DNA of 54,329 bases, taken from assembly GCA_947177485.1 (NCBI GenBank), contig CAMWUR010000006.1, positions 1 through 54,329 of the forward strand, in the 5' to 3' direction. A program made the position numbers and the translations under genes. The notes under the pieces are model-generated. The model did no database searches, was not told the origin of the DNA, and was given only the letters and a program-made list of their open reading frames with translations. Positions 45,378 to 54,227 of this stretch are shown here, in pieces. The stretch comes from an uncultured Helicobacter sp. GTDB lineage: Bacteria; Campylobacterota; Campylobacteria; Campylobacterales; Helicobacteraceae. Within the stretch, counting starts at the first letter, position 1; the number at the start of each line of letters is the position of its first letter.

Positions 45378-45854
45378 ATGCAAATCCCCTCACGTTTCAG
45401 CATTGCAGTCCATATTTGCCTATGTTTAGAATTTTTTGATGCAGATTCAGAAACAAATCGCAGTTGCGACAAAGCGCATTGCAAAAAAATGACAAGCGAG
45501 GTTTTGGCAGATTCTGTAGGCGTGAATAGTGTTATTATCCGCAATATCCTTGCCCAGCTTAAAATGGCAAACCTTGTAAGTGTATCACGTGGAAGTGGCG
45601 GGAGCAAACTCGCGAAGAATCCGCAAAGTATCAGTTTGCTTGATATTTTCAATGCTGTCGATTCGATGGGTGAAAATGGGCTTTTTCGATTCCATACAAA
45701 CCCTAGCGAACTTTGCCCCTTGGGCAAAAATATCCATTTTCTTTTAGATACACATTTCGAGCAAGCTCAAAAAGCATTGGAAAGCTATCTTAAAAATATT
45801 AAGCTGGTTGATTTGCTCAAAGTTTTGCAAAGTTCGGACGCAATGTCCTCTTAA
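45378..45854 (+). CDS. Rrf2-family transcriptional regulator
   Basis: 158 aa with the Rrf2 winged helix (MQIPSRFSIAVHICLCLEF, SEVLADSVGVNSVIIRNILAQL, VSVSRGSGGSKLAKNP). Cysteines are present at several places (CDKAHCKK, ELCPLG) but not in the three-Cys array of iron-sulfur members such as IscR, so metal sensing is doubtful. A redox or ligand-sensing YwnA-like form is more likely. It is divergent from the MFS exporter, with two palindromes between, and probably represses it and itself. AAAGGATTAGT precedes the ATG. Confidence 0.88.
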   Translation: MQIPSRFSIAVHICLCLEFFDADSETNRSCDKAHCKKMTSEVLADSVGVNSVIIRNILAQLKMANLVSVSRGSGGSKLAKNPQSISLLDIFNAVDSMGENGLFRFHTNPSELCPLGKNIHFLLDTHFEQAQKALESYLKNIKLVDLLKVLQSSDAMSS

Positions 45855-46282
45855 GATTCGCGCACAGGAATGCGGAGAATTGTTTTGAGTTTTTGCGGGG
45901 CAGTTTGTTGCGATTATTCAAATAAATCTCAATTACATGCCCATTCAAAGAATTCTTGAATGATAAAATTCTGCTTGGGTAATTATTGCCCGCCATTGAA
46001 AGTGGTCTTTAGTATTTAAATTTCCATTGTTCTACCACAGCGATTCCAAAGAGGTATGACATATTCAAAATAGCCTTGAATGTTTTTGCCCTTGTTCATT
46101 GTGATTGTATATGAAAAAGTATATAAAATTTTAAAGATTCTTGATATGTGTGCGACCACTATCATTTGGATTGCCTTTTCCTTATGCGGCAATAAACGAT
46201 GTCTTGGGCACAAAAGCGCGCACCAGAGTTTGTTTTGGGGCATATAAATTCTTAAAAGCTTTTTAAAATCAAATTTTTGCAT
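45852..46282 (-). pseudogene. Decayed GyrI-like domain protein
   Basis: From the ATG at 46280-46282 (behind AAGGAAATAGCT) the frame begins MQKFDFKK. GyrI-like pieces then alternate between frames: LYAPKQT and GKGNPND in one, YTFSYTITMNK and GYFEYVIP in another, FQWRAIITQAEF next, and APQKLKTILRIPVRES at the very end (stop near 45852). Intact members are about 200 aa; here about 430 bp remain with frameshifts, stops and a missing middle. It follows the GNAT gene with 20 bp between. GyrI-like proteins bind small molecules or act as accessory regulators. Confidence 0.8.
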
Positions 46283-46302
46283 AGCTATTTCCTTTTTCTT
46301 TT

Positions 46303-46839
46303 TTATAAAACACACTCAAGCTGACAATCATAAGGTTCTATTTGAATGTGTTTCTGATGATAGAAGGCTGCCTCTACGCAGCCCATTTTGCGATAAAACT
46401 CTTGCGTTTCAAAAGCAGAATGCGCTGATATATAAAGTTTCTTTGCGCCATTTTGTTTTGCCCACTCTTTTGCAAAAGCAAAAAGCGCGCTGCCAATACC
46501 ACAACGGCGCATGTCTTGTGAGACATAAAGCTCTGTCATATCCAAATAGGTTTGCGCATCACCAAAGAGATTTGCGGCAACGGCAACAAAACCCTTGAGC
46601 TGCTTGCCGCTAAAAGCAGCATAAACAAGTCCCTTTGTTGCAATAATGTATCTAAGATGAACAATCAAATCTTGATAATCCTGCTCCGTCCAGTCATCAA
46701 TAAATGGGTCATCTTTAAGAATCCACTGGTTGTTTTCTTTTCTCCAACATTTGTTAACGTTTTGCGTGCGAATAAAGCCTTGAAAGAGTTTGTTGTGGAT
46801 TTCATGGGCGCAAAGATGATTGTATCGAATGGCTATCAT
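46303..46839 (-). CDS. GNAT-family N-acetyltransferase
   Basis: 178 aa. The acetyl-CoA-binding motif A is ELYVSQDMRRCGIGSALFAFA (split here for length: R-R-C-G-I-G-S-A), followed by ISAHSAFETQEFYRKMGC typical of the last strand and helix. A preceding strand reads FVAVAANLFG. The substrate is unknown. It is followed by the decayed GyrI-like gene on the same strand. No strong ribosome site is seen before the ATG. Confidence 0.85.
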   Translation of the reverse strand: MIAIRYNHLCAHEIHNKLFQGFIRTQNVNKCWRKENNQWILKDDPFIDDWTEQDYQDLIVHLRYIIATKGLVYAAFSGKQLKGFVAVAANLFGDAQTYLDMTELYVSQDMRRCGIGSALFAFAKEWAKQNGAKKLYISAHSAFETQEFYRKMGCVEAAFYHQKHIQIEPYDCQLECVL

Positions 46840-46908
46840 GTCTTATTTAAAAATTTCCATCAGATTCCTAACAAATAATCCAGTGGCTGCAAGTTTCATT
46901 GTATATCT

Positions 46909-47283
46909 CTATTTATGTTTTGTTTTCTCTTTTGCTTTTTTGGGTTTAGGGATTGGCAAGGTCGGAGCAAGGACAAGGACGACTTCACGCAAAGTTTGTG
47001 GCGAATCTACATCAAGAATATAGGATTCTTTTGCGCCAGAATAAGGGAATCCCTTGGGAGCAGATTCTAAGATAGGCTTTAGAATCTTGTGCTGCTTTAC
47101 ATAGAGAATCTCATCGCAAAGCAGAAAAATCGGCTTGGGTATGGGCACAGGGTCGGACGAATCGAGCACATAGATGCAATATTCACCAAACATTTTCTTA
47201 GCACTGAAACGATACAGCTCGCCCTCCAACGCGTTATGGAGTGTCTCGAGTATGAAATCCTTGACGCTTTCACTCGTCGCCAT
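46909..47283 (-). CDS. TfoX/Sxy N-terminal domain protein
   Basis: 124 aa. The FSAKKMFGEYCIYV segment and later YVKQHKI and PYSGAKESYILD match the TfoX N-terminal domain, known from competence regulators but also found alone in many small proteins. The C-terminus is a Pro/Lys-rich tail (IPKPKKAKEKTKHK). GGAGACAGGGAA precedes the ATG. The competence role is not implied by this stand-alone form. Confidence 0.8.
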   Translation of the reverse strand: MATSESVKDFILETLHNALEGELYRFSAKKMFGEYCIYVLDSSDPVPIPKPIFLLCDEILYVKQHKILKPILESAPKGFPYSGAKESYILDVDSPQTLREVVLVLAPTLPIPKPKKAKEKTKHK

Positions 47284-47361
47284 TTCCCTGTCTCCATTAT
47301 TGGAATGCGATATGATAGCACAAAAAACGCATTAAAAAATAAATTTTTGCGCCGCTCTGTG

Positions 47362-47454
47362 TCATTTCGTTGTTCTTAAATGATTCTTAATCAGCTTTAT
47401 TGCCCAATCATAATGGTTTGAAGTCGCGCTCACGCAATAGCTTTTATGTGGCAT
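47362..47454 (-). other. 30-codon fragment, possible gene remnant
   Basis: In the 208-bp gap between the TfoX-like and AAC(6')-like genes, a short minus-strand frame encodes a plausible protein end (SATSNHYDWAIKLIKNHLRT). It has no upstream continuation because a stop lies about ten codons before. It looks like the tail of a lost gene. I see nothing else in the gap. Confidence 0.25.
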
Positions 47455-47491
47455 ACCAAGTAGATGAGTTATTTGAAGATTTTAACAGAAA

Positions 47492-47926
47492 CTATAACAT
47501 TTTCTTAAAACAAATAATTCTATTGGATTCTGTAAAATTCATAGCCTTATGAAAGCAAAAACTATCTATGTTATCTATTTCGCAATCACTTGCAAATTCT
47601 TTGCAGCCTTTCTCTTTTGCCCATGTTTCACATGCTGCCAATAGCTTTTTGGCATAACCCCGATTGCGAAATTCTTCTTTGACAAAAATTCCCTCCAAAT
47701 ATCCAACGGGAGTTGTTTCTGTGCCCTCTACATAATCATATCGCAATGAACATTGCGCAAAGCCAACGGGCGTATTGTTTTCAAACTTCAAAAAGAATTG
47801 AATGTTTTCCTTTACTGTCATTTCAGAAAATTCATGGAATAATATATGAACTGTAGAATGACTCCACATCAATGCTGCCAAATTTGCTAGTATTGTTAAA
47901 TCACTTTTTTCTGCCTTTCGTACCAT
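47492..47926 (-). CDS. AAC(6')-like aminoglycoside acetyltransferase
   Basis: 144 aa GNAT protein. Beyond the acetyl-CoA motif (FRNRGYAKKLL) it has features characteristic of the AAC(6')-I group of Acinetobacter/Enterobacteria: RYDYVEGTETTPVGYLEGIF, EFASDCEIDN, FHKAMNFTESNRIICFKK. These enzymes acetylate the 6'-amine of aminoglycosides such as kanamycin or tobramycin. Whether this one gives resistance cannot be decided from sequence. A start behind AAGGGATAAATAACT is used. It lies alone between gaps. Confidence 0.78.
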   Translation of the reverse strand: MVRKAEKSDLTILANLAALMWSHSTVHILFHEFSEMTVKENIQFFLKFENNTPVGFAQCSLRYDYVEGTETTPVGYLEGIFVKEEFRNRGYAKKLLAACETWAKEKGCKEFASDCEIDNIDSFCFHKAMNFTESNRIICFKKML

Positions 47927-48200
47927 AGTTATTTATCCCTTCATTCAAATTATATCTTTAGTCATGTGTATTTATAACATTAAACAGATTCTGCGATACA
48001 AAGAGATGTTTAGAATTTGCTTGACTTTGGCGCAATAAATCGGTTTTGGTGTTGGGGTGGGGCATGGTAGTCTTTTGCAATATGTTCAATCAACACACAA
48101 ATCTTTGTATTAAACTTTCAAAATATAGTCCTATTAGATGCTGCCCAAACTATAAGCTTTTGCCTCAATGTTTTACTTCGCTGCTACAAATTTCGTAGCA

Positions 48201-48614
48201 TCAATGTTCATTAGTAAAGCAAGGAAACAAATTAGGGTAGACTTTACGATAAATCCAATTTTCTAGCAAGTCTTTTCTCTTTGAAATAACTGGAATTTTT
48301 AATGCCTCAATTTCACTACTTGTGTTGTTAGTAATTTTGATTGCAACAACAGGCTTCCCTATGTCAACAGCAAATCGAATCTCATCAATAGCCATTCCAT
48401 TGTTATTTGCTGGTCTATTAGAACACACAACAATACTGGCATATTTGATTCGGTTTTGGATTTGTGGGTCAAGATTATATCGCCCATCAATTTTTAATGG
48501 GCAATCTGATGAAACAGAATAATCTATCACTTCAAATCTGGTTCTATCTAACAATGCACTTATTTCTTGGTAATCATCATTCTTCCACCTATGTGGTATG
48601 AATACTTTAATCAT
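48201..48614 (-). CDS. TIR-like (DUF1863/ThsB-type) protein
   Basis: 137 aa. It opens MIKVFIPHRW, and QIQNRIKYASIVVCSNRPAN then IDEIRFAVDIGKPVVAIKI are the TIR-like/DUF1863 pattern used by ThsB of Thoeris systems. E78 is the candidate catalytic acid of the NAD-cleaving site. ThsB proteins make a cyclic ADP-ribose-type signal when a phage is sensed. The gene lies 32 bp after a caspase-like gene, with an AAGGAGGAAAC ribosome site. A 6-bp hairpin (TGCTAC...GTAGCA) directly follows the stop. Confidence 0.82.
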   Translation of the reverse strand: MIKVFIPHRWKNDDYQEISALLDRTRFEVIDYSVSSDCPLKIDGRYNLDPQIQNRIKYASIVVCSNRPANNNGMAIDEIRFAVDIGKPVVAIKITNNTSSEIEALKIPVISKRKDLLENWIYRKVYPNLFPCFTNEH

Positions 48615-48646
48615 GTTTCCTCCTTAAATTGATTGCGGATAACACT

Positions 48647-49615
48647 TCAAATTGTATTCTTTTTTACAAGATTCCAATAATGTTGTCCGCAAGCTGTTAA
48701 TTTGCAAGTTTTAGAACGGATTGCTGCATAATACATATGTTCTTCACCAATTGGTATTACTAAATTTAACCTTGCATATTTCTGCAAAATTGCAAATATA
48801 GCTTCATGTTCTTCATTTTTATCTTTAATTTTTACCTCATGTTTATCAGGTTCATAGCTTGGATCAAGCTTATATTCATCTTGAGGTGTAGGAAAAAAGA
48901 CTATTATTTTTCTTAAATCTGTTATCGAAATAGGGGGTGTATTTTTCCTTAAAGAAATAAAACTGTTTACGTTTGCTTTAAATACAGGTCTTTGTTCCCA
49001 AGCTCCAAGAGATTTATCAATATAGGCGTAAATACTTCCCGGAGAAACCTCTCCCAATAAATTCATTGCGCCACCATATAAAGCCTCAACCAATAGTGAT
49101 GTATAAACACCATGTCCATCTTTTTCTGTCGCATATTGATCTTTTTCACAAGCAGCAAGTATGGTTGTTCCATCATGTAGCAATGAATAATTAGACATTT
49201 CAATTTTATTACCCATATTGCCACAAAAACAACTATCGAGAATAATAATTTTATTTTGTGCTTTTGATTGAGATGCAAATAACATAATATCATTAAGTGA
49301 TAAACCTTCATCAGCTCGTTTGACCTCACTTGTACACAAGTATCCGCCAGTTGGATCAATAGAACCATGTCCTGAATAATAAAAAAGAGCAATTTCCGAT
49401 TCGCTTTTAAATAATTCCTCAATAGCATCTTTTAATTCAGTTTTGCTTATATACGATTCTTCGCTTATTGAACACATTAATTTTACGTTAAAATTTAATG
49501 TGTCATCTCCATTGCGCTCCAGAACTTCTTTAACTGCTTTAGCATCATTAACACAACCATGTAACCCTTTTATGTTTTTATAGCTATCTATCCCTACACA
49601 TAATGCTTTTCTCAT
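48647..49615 (-). CDS. Caspase-like (peptidase C14) protease
   Basis: 322 aa from the ATG at 49613-49615 (MRKALCVGIDSYKNIKGL) behind AGGAGACAGCAA; an earlier ATG at 49666 would overlap the endonuclease gene and lacks such a site. The catalytic dyad is visible: H83 in YYSGHGS and C129 in LDSCFCG. The p20-like fold extends to about residue 230. The remaining 90 residues are a separate domain of unknown type. Coupled with the TIR-like gene, this matches type IV Thoeris, in which the TIR signal activates a caspase-like protease to kill the infected cell. Confidence 0.88.
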   Translation of the reverse strand: MRKALCVGIDSYKNIKGLHGCVNDAKAVKEVLERNGDDTLNFNVKLMCSISEESYISKTELKDAIEELFKSESEIALFYYSGHGSIDPTGGYLCTSEVKRADEGLSLNDIMLFASQSKAQNKIIILDSCFCGNMGNKIEMSNYSLLHDGTTILAACEKDQYATEKDGHGVYTSLLVEALYGGAMNLLGEVSPGSIYAYIDKSLGAWEQRPVFKANVNSFISLRKNTPPISITDLRKIIVFFPTPQDEYKLDPSYEPDKHEVKIKDKNEEHEAIFAILQKYARLNLVIPIGEEHMYYAAIRSKTCKLTACGQHYWNLVKKNTI

Positions 49616-49658
49616 TTGCTGTCTCCTTATCTTGGCTTGTGCTTCAACATAGCAATTC

Positions 49659-50534
49659 CTAACCAATCTGCTTGCATGGAATCTTTAATTTTTCCAATAT
49701 CACCCTAAAATCCCTTAAACAATCTGGATTGCTTTTAAGCTCTAAATATTCAATCCCTAAAAACTTCAGTTGATTTCTATTTTGAATACTTAATGTATCT
49801 GCTATGAAAATGTTAGTATCTCTTGCAATCACGGCATCAGCAGATTCTGGATTGCCTTTGCCCATTAGTTTTACCTCAACTCTATATTCTTTGCTCTTGC
49901 TAGAATTATAAAGTTTAAAATCCACTTCTCTATCAAAATCAAGTTCCCCATTTTTCTTAAAAACTTCACTATTGATAAATGCTTTTTCTACTCCGCATTT
50001 TTGACATAATGCTAACATTAAAGGCTTTTCAACTCTTTTGCCTATACTACTCCAAGCCCCACCTCTTAAAGCAATTTTCTTTGTTGCCAAAGCATTAATA
50101 ACCAATAAGCTCTCATTTAAATTTAGCTCTACCGAGATTTCCTTATAGGAAATCTTTAAATTAATTCCGATATTTTCACTGTTATCTCCTAAAGAATTTA
50201 GTAAAGATTCTAAATAATCAATATTGGTATTTGCCACATTTAATATGATTTCTTTTGTTGCGCTCCCATAAATATTTGCAATAGTCTTTTTATTCATACC
50301 TGCAAAAATTGCTGCTTCACTCGGCTCAATATTTACATTATTAATGAAATGTTGCTTATACCATTCCAAATTAATGCTTCTATCGTTTAATTTTGCTTCT
50401 AAAATTTGTTTGAAAAAGTCTAAGGCAAAATCTAAGAACTCTAAATTAATTGCATTGATAACTTCCTCTCTGTAATCCTCTCCTTTTAAAAGTTTTTCTA
50501 TGGTTTTATTGATGACAATATTATCAAATCTCAT
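49659..50534 (-). CDS. Type II restriction endonuclease, CfrBI-like
   Basis: 291 aa starting at ATG 50532-50534, inside the end of the methyltransferase gene, behind AAGGGG. The C-terminal part has the nuclease core EVDFKLYNSSK...YRVEVKLMGKGNPESADA (about 204-236), where the D and ExK residues bind metal, in the style of CfrBI. The N-terminal half is helical. The 43 bp before the caspase gene allow a common transcript. Confidence 0.8.
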   Translation of the reverse strand: MRFDNIVINKTIEKLLKGEDYREEVINAINLEFLDFALDFFKQILEAKLNDRSINLEWYKQHFINNVNIEPSEAAIFAGMNKKTIANIYGSATKEIILNVANTNIDYLESLLNSLGDNSENIGINLKISYKEISVELNLNESLLVINALATKKIALRGGAWSSIGKRVEKPLMLALCQKCGVEKAFINSEVFKKNGELDFDREVDFKLYNSSKSKEYRVEVKLMGKGNPESADAVIARDTNIFIADTLSIQNRNQLKFLGIEYLELKSNPDCLRDFRVILEKLKIPCKQIG

Positions 50535-51681
50535 CAAATCCCCTTTGTTTTAATTTTTCTGCATAATCTAAATTTTGCTCGCATAAAAGCGGAATCCTGC
50601 CCATTGTGTTTGCAACTTTTCCAAATGTTCCACTACCTGCAAAAGGGTCGCATACGACATCACCCTTAAAAGAATAATATTTTAGCACTTTTTGACAAAG
50701 CTCTTCTGGAAAAACTGCTGGGTGATTTTTATCAAACTTTGGTGCAATATACCAACAATTTGTCGAATCTATTTCGTCATCATTTTTCAAATTTTTATCA
50801 TAATCTCTAATGTTTTTATCTAGCAAAAAAGGTGTATTTTTGCGGTATACCATAATACTCTCCGTAATGCAATTTGGCTTATAGCTTAGAGGTTTTTTTG
50901 TTTGTAAATATCCTGCTATTCGATTGGGTACAGAGTATTCGGGTTTTATCCAAATAATTTCATCTATAAAATAAAATCCACTGTCGCATAAAATCTTATG
51001 AAAATCGAAATGTATAGGATAACGAATAGATTCAAATTCTCTTCCCGCCCTTTTAGTAATTACGGGTGAAACATTAATGAGGATAAATCTACCATTTTCC
51101 AATATTCTATAACATTGTTTTAAGGTATCTTTCATAGAATCCAAATAATCATGATAACTTTTATAATCACTATAAAGCCTTGCATTATAATATGGCGGTG
51201 AGGTAAAAATGAGTTGGATTTGTTGTTCTTGTATTTTATTAAGAGTAATACGATTGTCTCCCACAAGCAAAGAGGGTTTTAGAATCTTTCTTTGAGGTTT
51301 TAGGGACATCTTTTTTTGTTGCCTAAATATAGAATATTCGAGCATTTTTTGCATGACTTCATTATTATAATGCCTCAAGATTCTATCTCTTAAATCTGCA
51401 AATCTCGCGTCTTCTTTAGACTTATAAAGACATGTGCGAAACATTTGGTAAATAACTTCCATGTAGTGATTGCTGAATGCTTCCCGATTTAAAAATTCAT
51501 AGATTTTATCGTTATTTTTTTGCCGACCGATAGATGAAACAATCTCCCTTCTAATGTCGACACCTAATTCCTCTTGCGTAAACATATCCAAAAGAATGGC
51601 AATGTTAGAATCCGATTTTTCAAGCCCCAATCTTTTAATAGATTCTATGGTAGGAATATTGACAAAAAGTGTTTCAGTCAT
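50524..51681 (-). CDS. DNA methyltransferase, TSPPY type, CfrBI-like
   Basis: 385 aa. The catalytic motif is IFTSPPYYNARLYSDYKSY (about 158-176) and motif I is CDPFAGSGTFGKVA near the C-terminus (about 346-359). This is the beta-class order with motif IV first, usual for N4-cytosine and some adenine enzymes. The first 130 residues are an extra helical region. It overlaps the CfrBI-like endonuclease gene by 11 bp. Four genes (methyltransferase, endonuclease, caspase, TIR) run in one direction, suggesting an operon. Confidence 0.88.
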   Translation of the reverse strand: MTETLFVNIPTIESIKRLGLEKSDSNIAILLDMFTQEELGVDIRREIVSSIGRQKNNDKIYEFLNREAFSNHYMEVIYQMFRTCLYKSKEDARFADLRDRILRHYNNEVMQKMLEYSIFRQQKKMSLKPQRKILKPSLLVGDNRITLNKIQEQQIQLIFTSPPYYNARLYSDYKSYHDYLDSMKDTLKQCYRILENGRFILINVSPVITKRAGREFESIRYPIHFDFHKILCDSGFYFIDEIIWIKPEYSVPNRIAGYLQTKKPLSYKPNCITESIMVYRKNTPFLLDKNIRDYDKNLKNDDEIDSTNCWYIAPKFDKNHPAVFPEELCQKVLKYYSFKGDVVCDPFAGSGTFGKVANTMGRIPLLCEQNLDYAEKLKQRGFDEI

Positions 51682-51763
51682 TTTTCATTCTTGCTTAATC
51701 GTGTCCAGTGGTTTATTTGTAATGCCATTACCGCTCCCAACATCCACACACATGATTATATTA

Positions 51764-51799
51764 TTGCCCCCCACCCAAACCGAGCGAGGGGTGGGGCAA
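51764..51799. terminator. GC-rich hairpin after icd
   Basis: TTGCCCCCCACCC pairs with GGGGTGGGGCAA (one bulged C), with an 11-bp loop, 16 bp beyond the icd stop on the minus strand. The following bases are AT-rich but not a pure T-run. It probably ends icd transcription. Confidence 0.6.
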
Positions 51800-51814
51800 G
51801 CAGCCTAACCGCTT

Positions 51815-54019
51815 CTACCCAGCAATCCTAGCCAGAATCGCGTTGAAGGTTGCGCTTGGGCGCATGATTTTTTCGGTTTTGGGGTCGTCAAATTTATAAT
51901 ATCCGCCCAAATCAACCTTGACGCCTTGCGCATCTAAAAACTCCTTGTGAATCTTGCCTTCATTGTCGCCGAGCTCTTTGGCAATCGGTGCGAAGAATCC
52001 AGCAATCGCGCTATCATCGCTTTGTGCGGCGAGTGCTTGCGTGAAATACAATGCGAGATAGAAATGGCTTGTGCGGTTGTCGTCCTCACCAACCTTGCGC
52101 GAAGGCGCTTTGTTCGCCTCGAGCCATTTGCCAATCGCGATGTCGAGCGCATTTGCAAGCACTTTTGCCTTGCTGTTGCTTTTCTTTTGCGCATAAAACT
52201 CGAGGCTCGCCTGCAACGCGAGGAACTCACCCAAGCTGTCCCAGCGCAAATGGTTCTCATTCACGAGCTGCTCGACTTGTTTGGGCGCGCTTCCGCCAGC
52301 GCCTGTCTCGAACATCGCGCCGCCGTTGAGCATTGGCACGACAGATAGCATCTTCGCGCTTGTGCCGAGCTCGAGAATTGGGAAGAGGTCGGTGAGATAA
52401 TCGCGCAACACATTCCCGGTGATAGAAATCACATCTTTGCCCTCGCGAATGAGCTTGAGCGAGAGTTGGCAAGCCTCTTTGGGGGCGAGAATCTCCATGT
52501 CTTTGCCCTTTTCTTTGAGCCGTGCACGTACGAGGTCAATCATAATCTTGTTGCTCGCGCGTTTAGAATCGAGCCAAAAAATCGCCTTGCTACCTGTGAG
52601 CTCGGCACGTTCGATTCCCAAATCAATCCAATTCTGCACCGCGTCAAATTTTGCCTGATTCGCGCGATAAATATCATTTTTATGTACCTTATGTGAAAGC
52701 AAAACTTTACCGCCCTCATCGACAATGCGAAACTCGCCATCGCTTGGCGCGAAGAATGTCTTGTCGTGCGAGCCGTATTCTTGCGCCTTGCGCGCCATAA
52801 GCCCGACATTCGCCACGCTACCGAGTGTCGCGGGGTTCAGCGCGCCGTTTTGTTTCATGTCGTCCAACACGGCTTCGTAGATTGTTGCATACGTTTTGTC
52901 GGGAATCACGGCGTTGGTGTCGCATTCCTTGCCGTCTTTGTCCCACAACCGCGCGCCGTTTTTGAGCATCGCAGGCATAGACGCGTCGACAATCACGTCG
53001 CTGGGTACATGCAAGTTGGTGATTCCTTTGTCGGAATTGACCATCGAAATCTTGGCGCTTTTGTTTAGAATCTCTTGATATTTCGCAAGAATCTCGGATT
53101 TTTTGGGGCTTTGTTCAATCTTGCTCAAAAGCTCTGAAACGCCGTTGTTGGGATTCACGCCGAGTTTTTGCAGCTCGTCTGCGAAAGTATCGAAGAGTTC
53201 TTTGAAATAGGTTTTGACAGCATAGCCGAAAATCACGGGGTCGCTGACTTTCATCATCGTTGCCTTGAGGTGGAGCGAAAGCAGGATATTCTCTTTTTTG
53301 CAAAGCGCGATTTGCTCGTCATAGAATCGGCAGAGCGCGGCGACATCAAGGAAGGTTGCGTCAAGAATCTCGTTTTTCTCGAGCTTGAGCCCGTCTTTGC
53401 AGACACTCACAGCGCCGCTTGAATCGACAAATTCAATCCGCGCTGTGGTGGGCGATTCGAGCAACACTGCCTTTTCGTTCTCGAAAAAATCGCCCGCGCT
53501 CATATACGAAACGCATGATTTAGACGCCTTGTCAAAAGCCGCAACGCGGTAGGGGTTTTTCTTCGCATATTCTTTGACAGCCTTGGTGCAGCGGCGGTCG
53601 GAATTGCCCTCGCGAAGCACGGGATTCACGGCAGAGCCGAGCACTTTTTGGTATTTTGCCTTAATCGCCTTTTGCTCGTCATTTTGGGGCTCGTCAGGAA
53701 ACTCGGGCAGCGCATAGCCTTTTGCCTGCAATTCTTTAATTGTGGCTTTGAGTTGTGGAATCGAAGCAGAGATGTTGGGCGTCTTGATGAGATTTGCCTC
53801 GGGGCGCTTGACAAGCTCGCCAAGCTCGGCGAGAGCATCGGGGACACGTTGTTCGGGCTTGAGAAGCTCGGGAAATTGCGCAATCACGCGGGCAGAAAGC
53901 GAAATATCAGATGTGGCGACTTCGACATTTGCATGCTTCAAAAAGGCTTGAACAATCGGCAAAAACGAATAAGTCGCAAGCGCTGGGGATTCATCGGTCA
54001 GGGTATAGGTGATTTTCAT
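51815..54019 (-). CDS. icd: Monomeric NADP-dependent isocitrate dehydrogenase
   Basis: A 734-aa monomeric IDH of the TCA cycle, oxidising isocitrate to 2-oxoglutarate. Typical stretches are [38 protein letters not shown] (substrate arginines), [13 protein letters not shown], and [10 protein letters not shown]...[17 protein letters not shown] in the second half. The start at 54017-54019 has AAAGGAAC upstream and matches the family N-terminus. An open frame extending 103 codons further upstream crosses the promoter and G-tract and is rejected. This form, not the homodimeric H. pylori type, resembles Campylobacter icd. Confidence 0.96.
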   Translation of the reverse strand: MKITYTLTDESPALATYSFLPIVQAFLKHANVEVATSDISLSARVIAQFPELLKPEQRVPDALAELGELVKRPEANLIKTPNISASIPQLKATIKELQAKGYALPEFPDEPQNDEQKAIKAKYQKVLGSAVNPVLREGNSDRRCTKAVKEYAKKNPYRVAAFDKASKSCVSYMSAGDFFENEKAVLLESPTTARIEFVDSSGAVSVCKDGLKLEKNEILDATFLDVAALCRFYDEQIALCKKENILLSLHLKATMMKVSDPVIFGYAVKTYFKELFDTFADELQKLGVNPNNGVSELLSKIEQSPKKSEILAKYQEILNKSAKISMVNSDKGITNLHVPSDVIVDASMPAMLKNGARLWDKDGKECDTNAVIPDKTYATIYEAVLDDMKQNGALNPATLGSVANVGLMARKAQEYGSHDKTFFAPSDGEFRIVDEGGKVLLSHKVHKNDIYRANQAKFDAVQNWIDLGIERAELTGSKAIFWLDSKRASNKIMIDLVRARLKEKGKDMEILAPKEACQLSLKLIREGKDVISITGNVLRDYLTDLFPILELGTSAKMLSVVPMLNGGAMFETGAGGSAPKQVEQLVNENHLRWDSLGEFLALQASLEFYAQKKSNSKAKVLANALDIAIGKWLEANKAPSRKVGEDDNRTSHFYLALYFTQALAAQSDDSAIAGFFAPIAKELGDNEGKIHKEFLDAQGVKVDLGGYYKFDDPKTEKIMRPSATFNAILARIAG

Positions 54020-54050
54020 AAACGTTCCTTTGGGTTGGTATGTGTTGCAT

Positions 54051-54056
54051 ATTATA
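54051..54056 (-). promoter_or_regulatory. Candidate -10 box for icd
   Basis: Reads TATAAT on the minus strand in TTGCTATAATATGC, about 32 bp before the icd start; the leader would be about 25 bases. Confidence 0.55.
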
Positions 54057-54106
54057 GCAAAATTCCTTTGCCCTTCATTTTTATGTGAACTTGTGAAAAA
54101 ATCTTG

Positions 54107-54112
54107 TATAAT
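54107..54112 (+). promoter_or_regulatory. Candidate rightward -10 box
   Basis: TATAAT in CTTGTATAATACACC on the plus strand, divergent from icd. A transcript from about 54119 would run over the 10-G tract at 54218-54227 and out of the window. No open frame of useful length starts here, so it would have a long leader or be non-coding. Confidence 0.4.
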
Positions 54113-54217
54113 ACACCCGCTGTAATAGAAAGTGAATCTTGCCAGTCGTTGGGTTTGGCATTCTTTTCTTTCGTTCCTCTGCGCCGCTTTGGGGCTTCCC
54201 TTTCCCTTAGAGTGTGC

Positions 54218-54227
54218 GGGGGGGGGG
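54218..54227 (+). repeat. Homopolymeric tract of ten G
   Basis: GTGC followed by ten G and CGG. The surrounding 310 bp (54020-54329) hold no gene that I can support. G-tracts of this length are the usual switch of phase-variable genes in Helicobacter and Campylobacter, either in coding sequence or in leaders. Confidence 0.85.
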
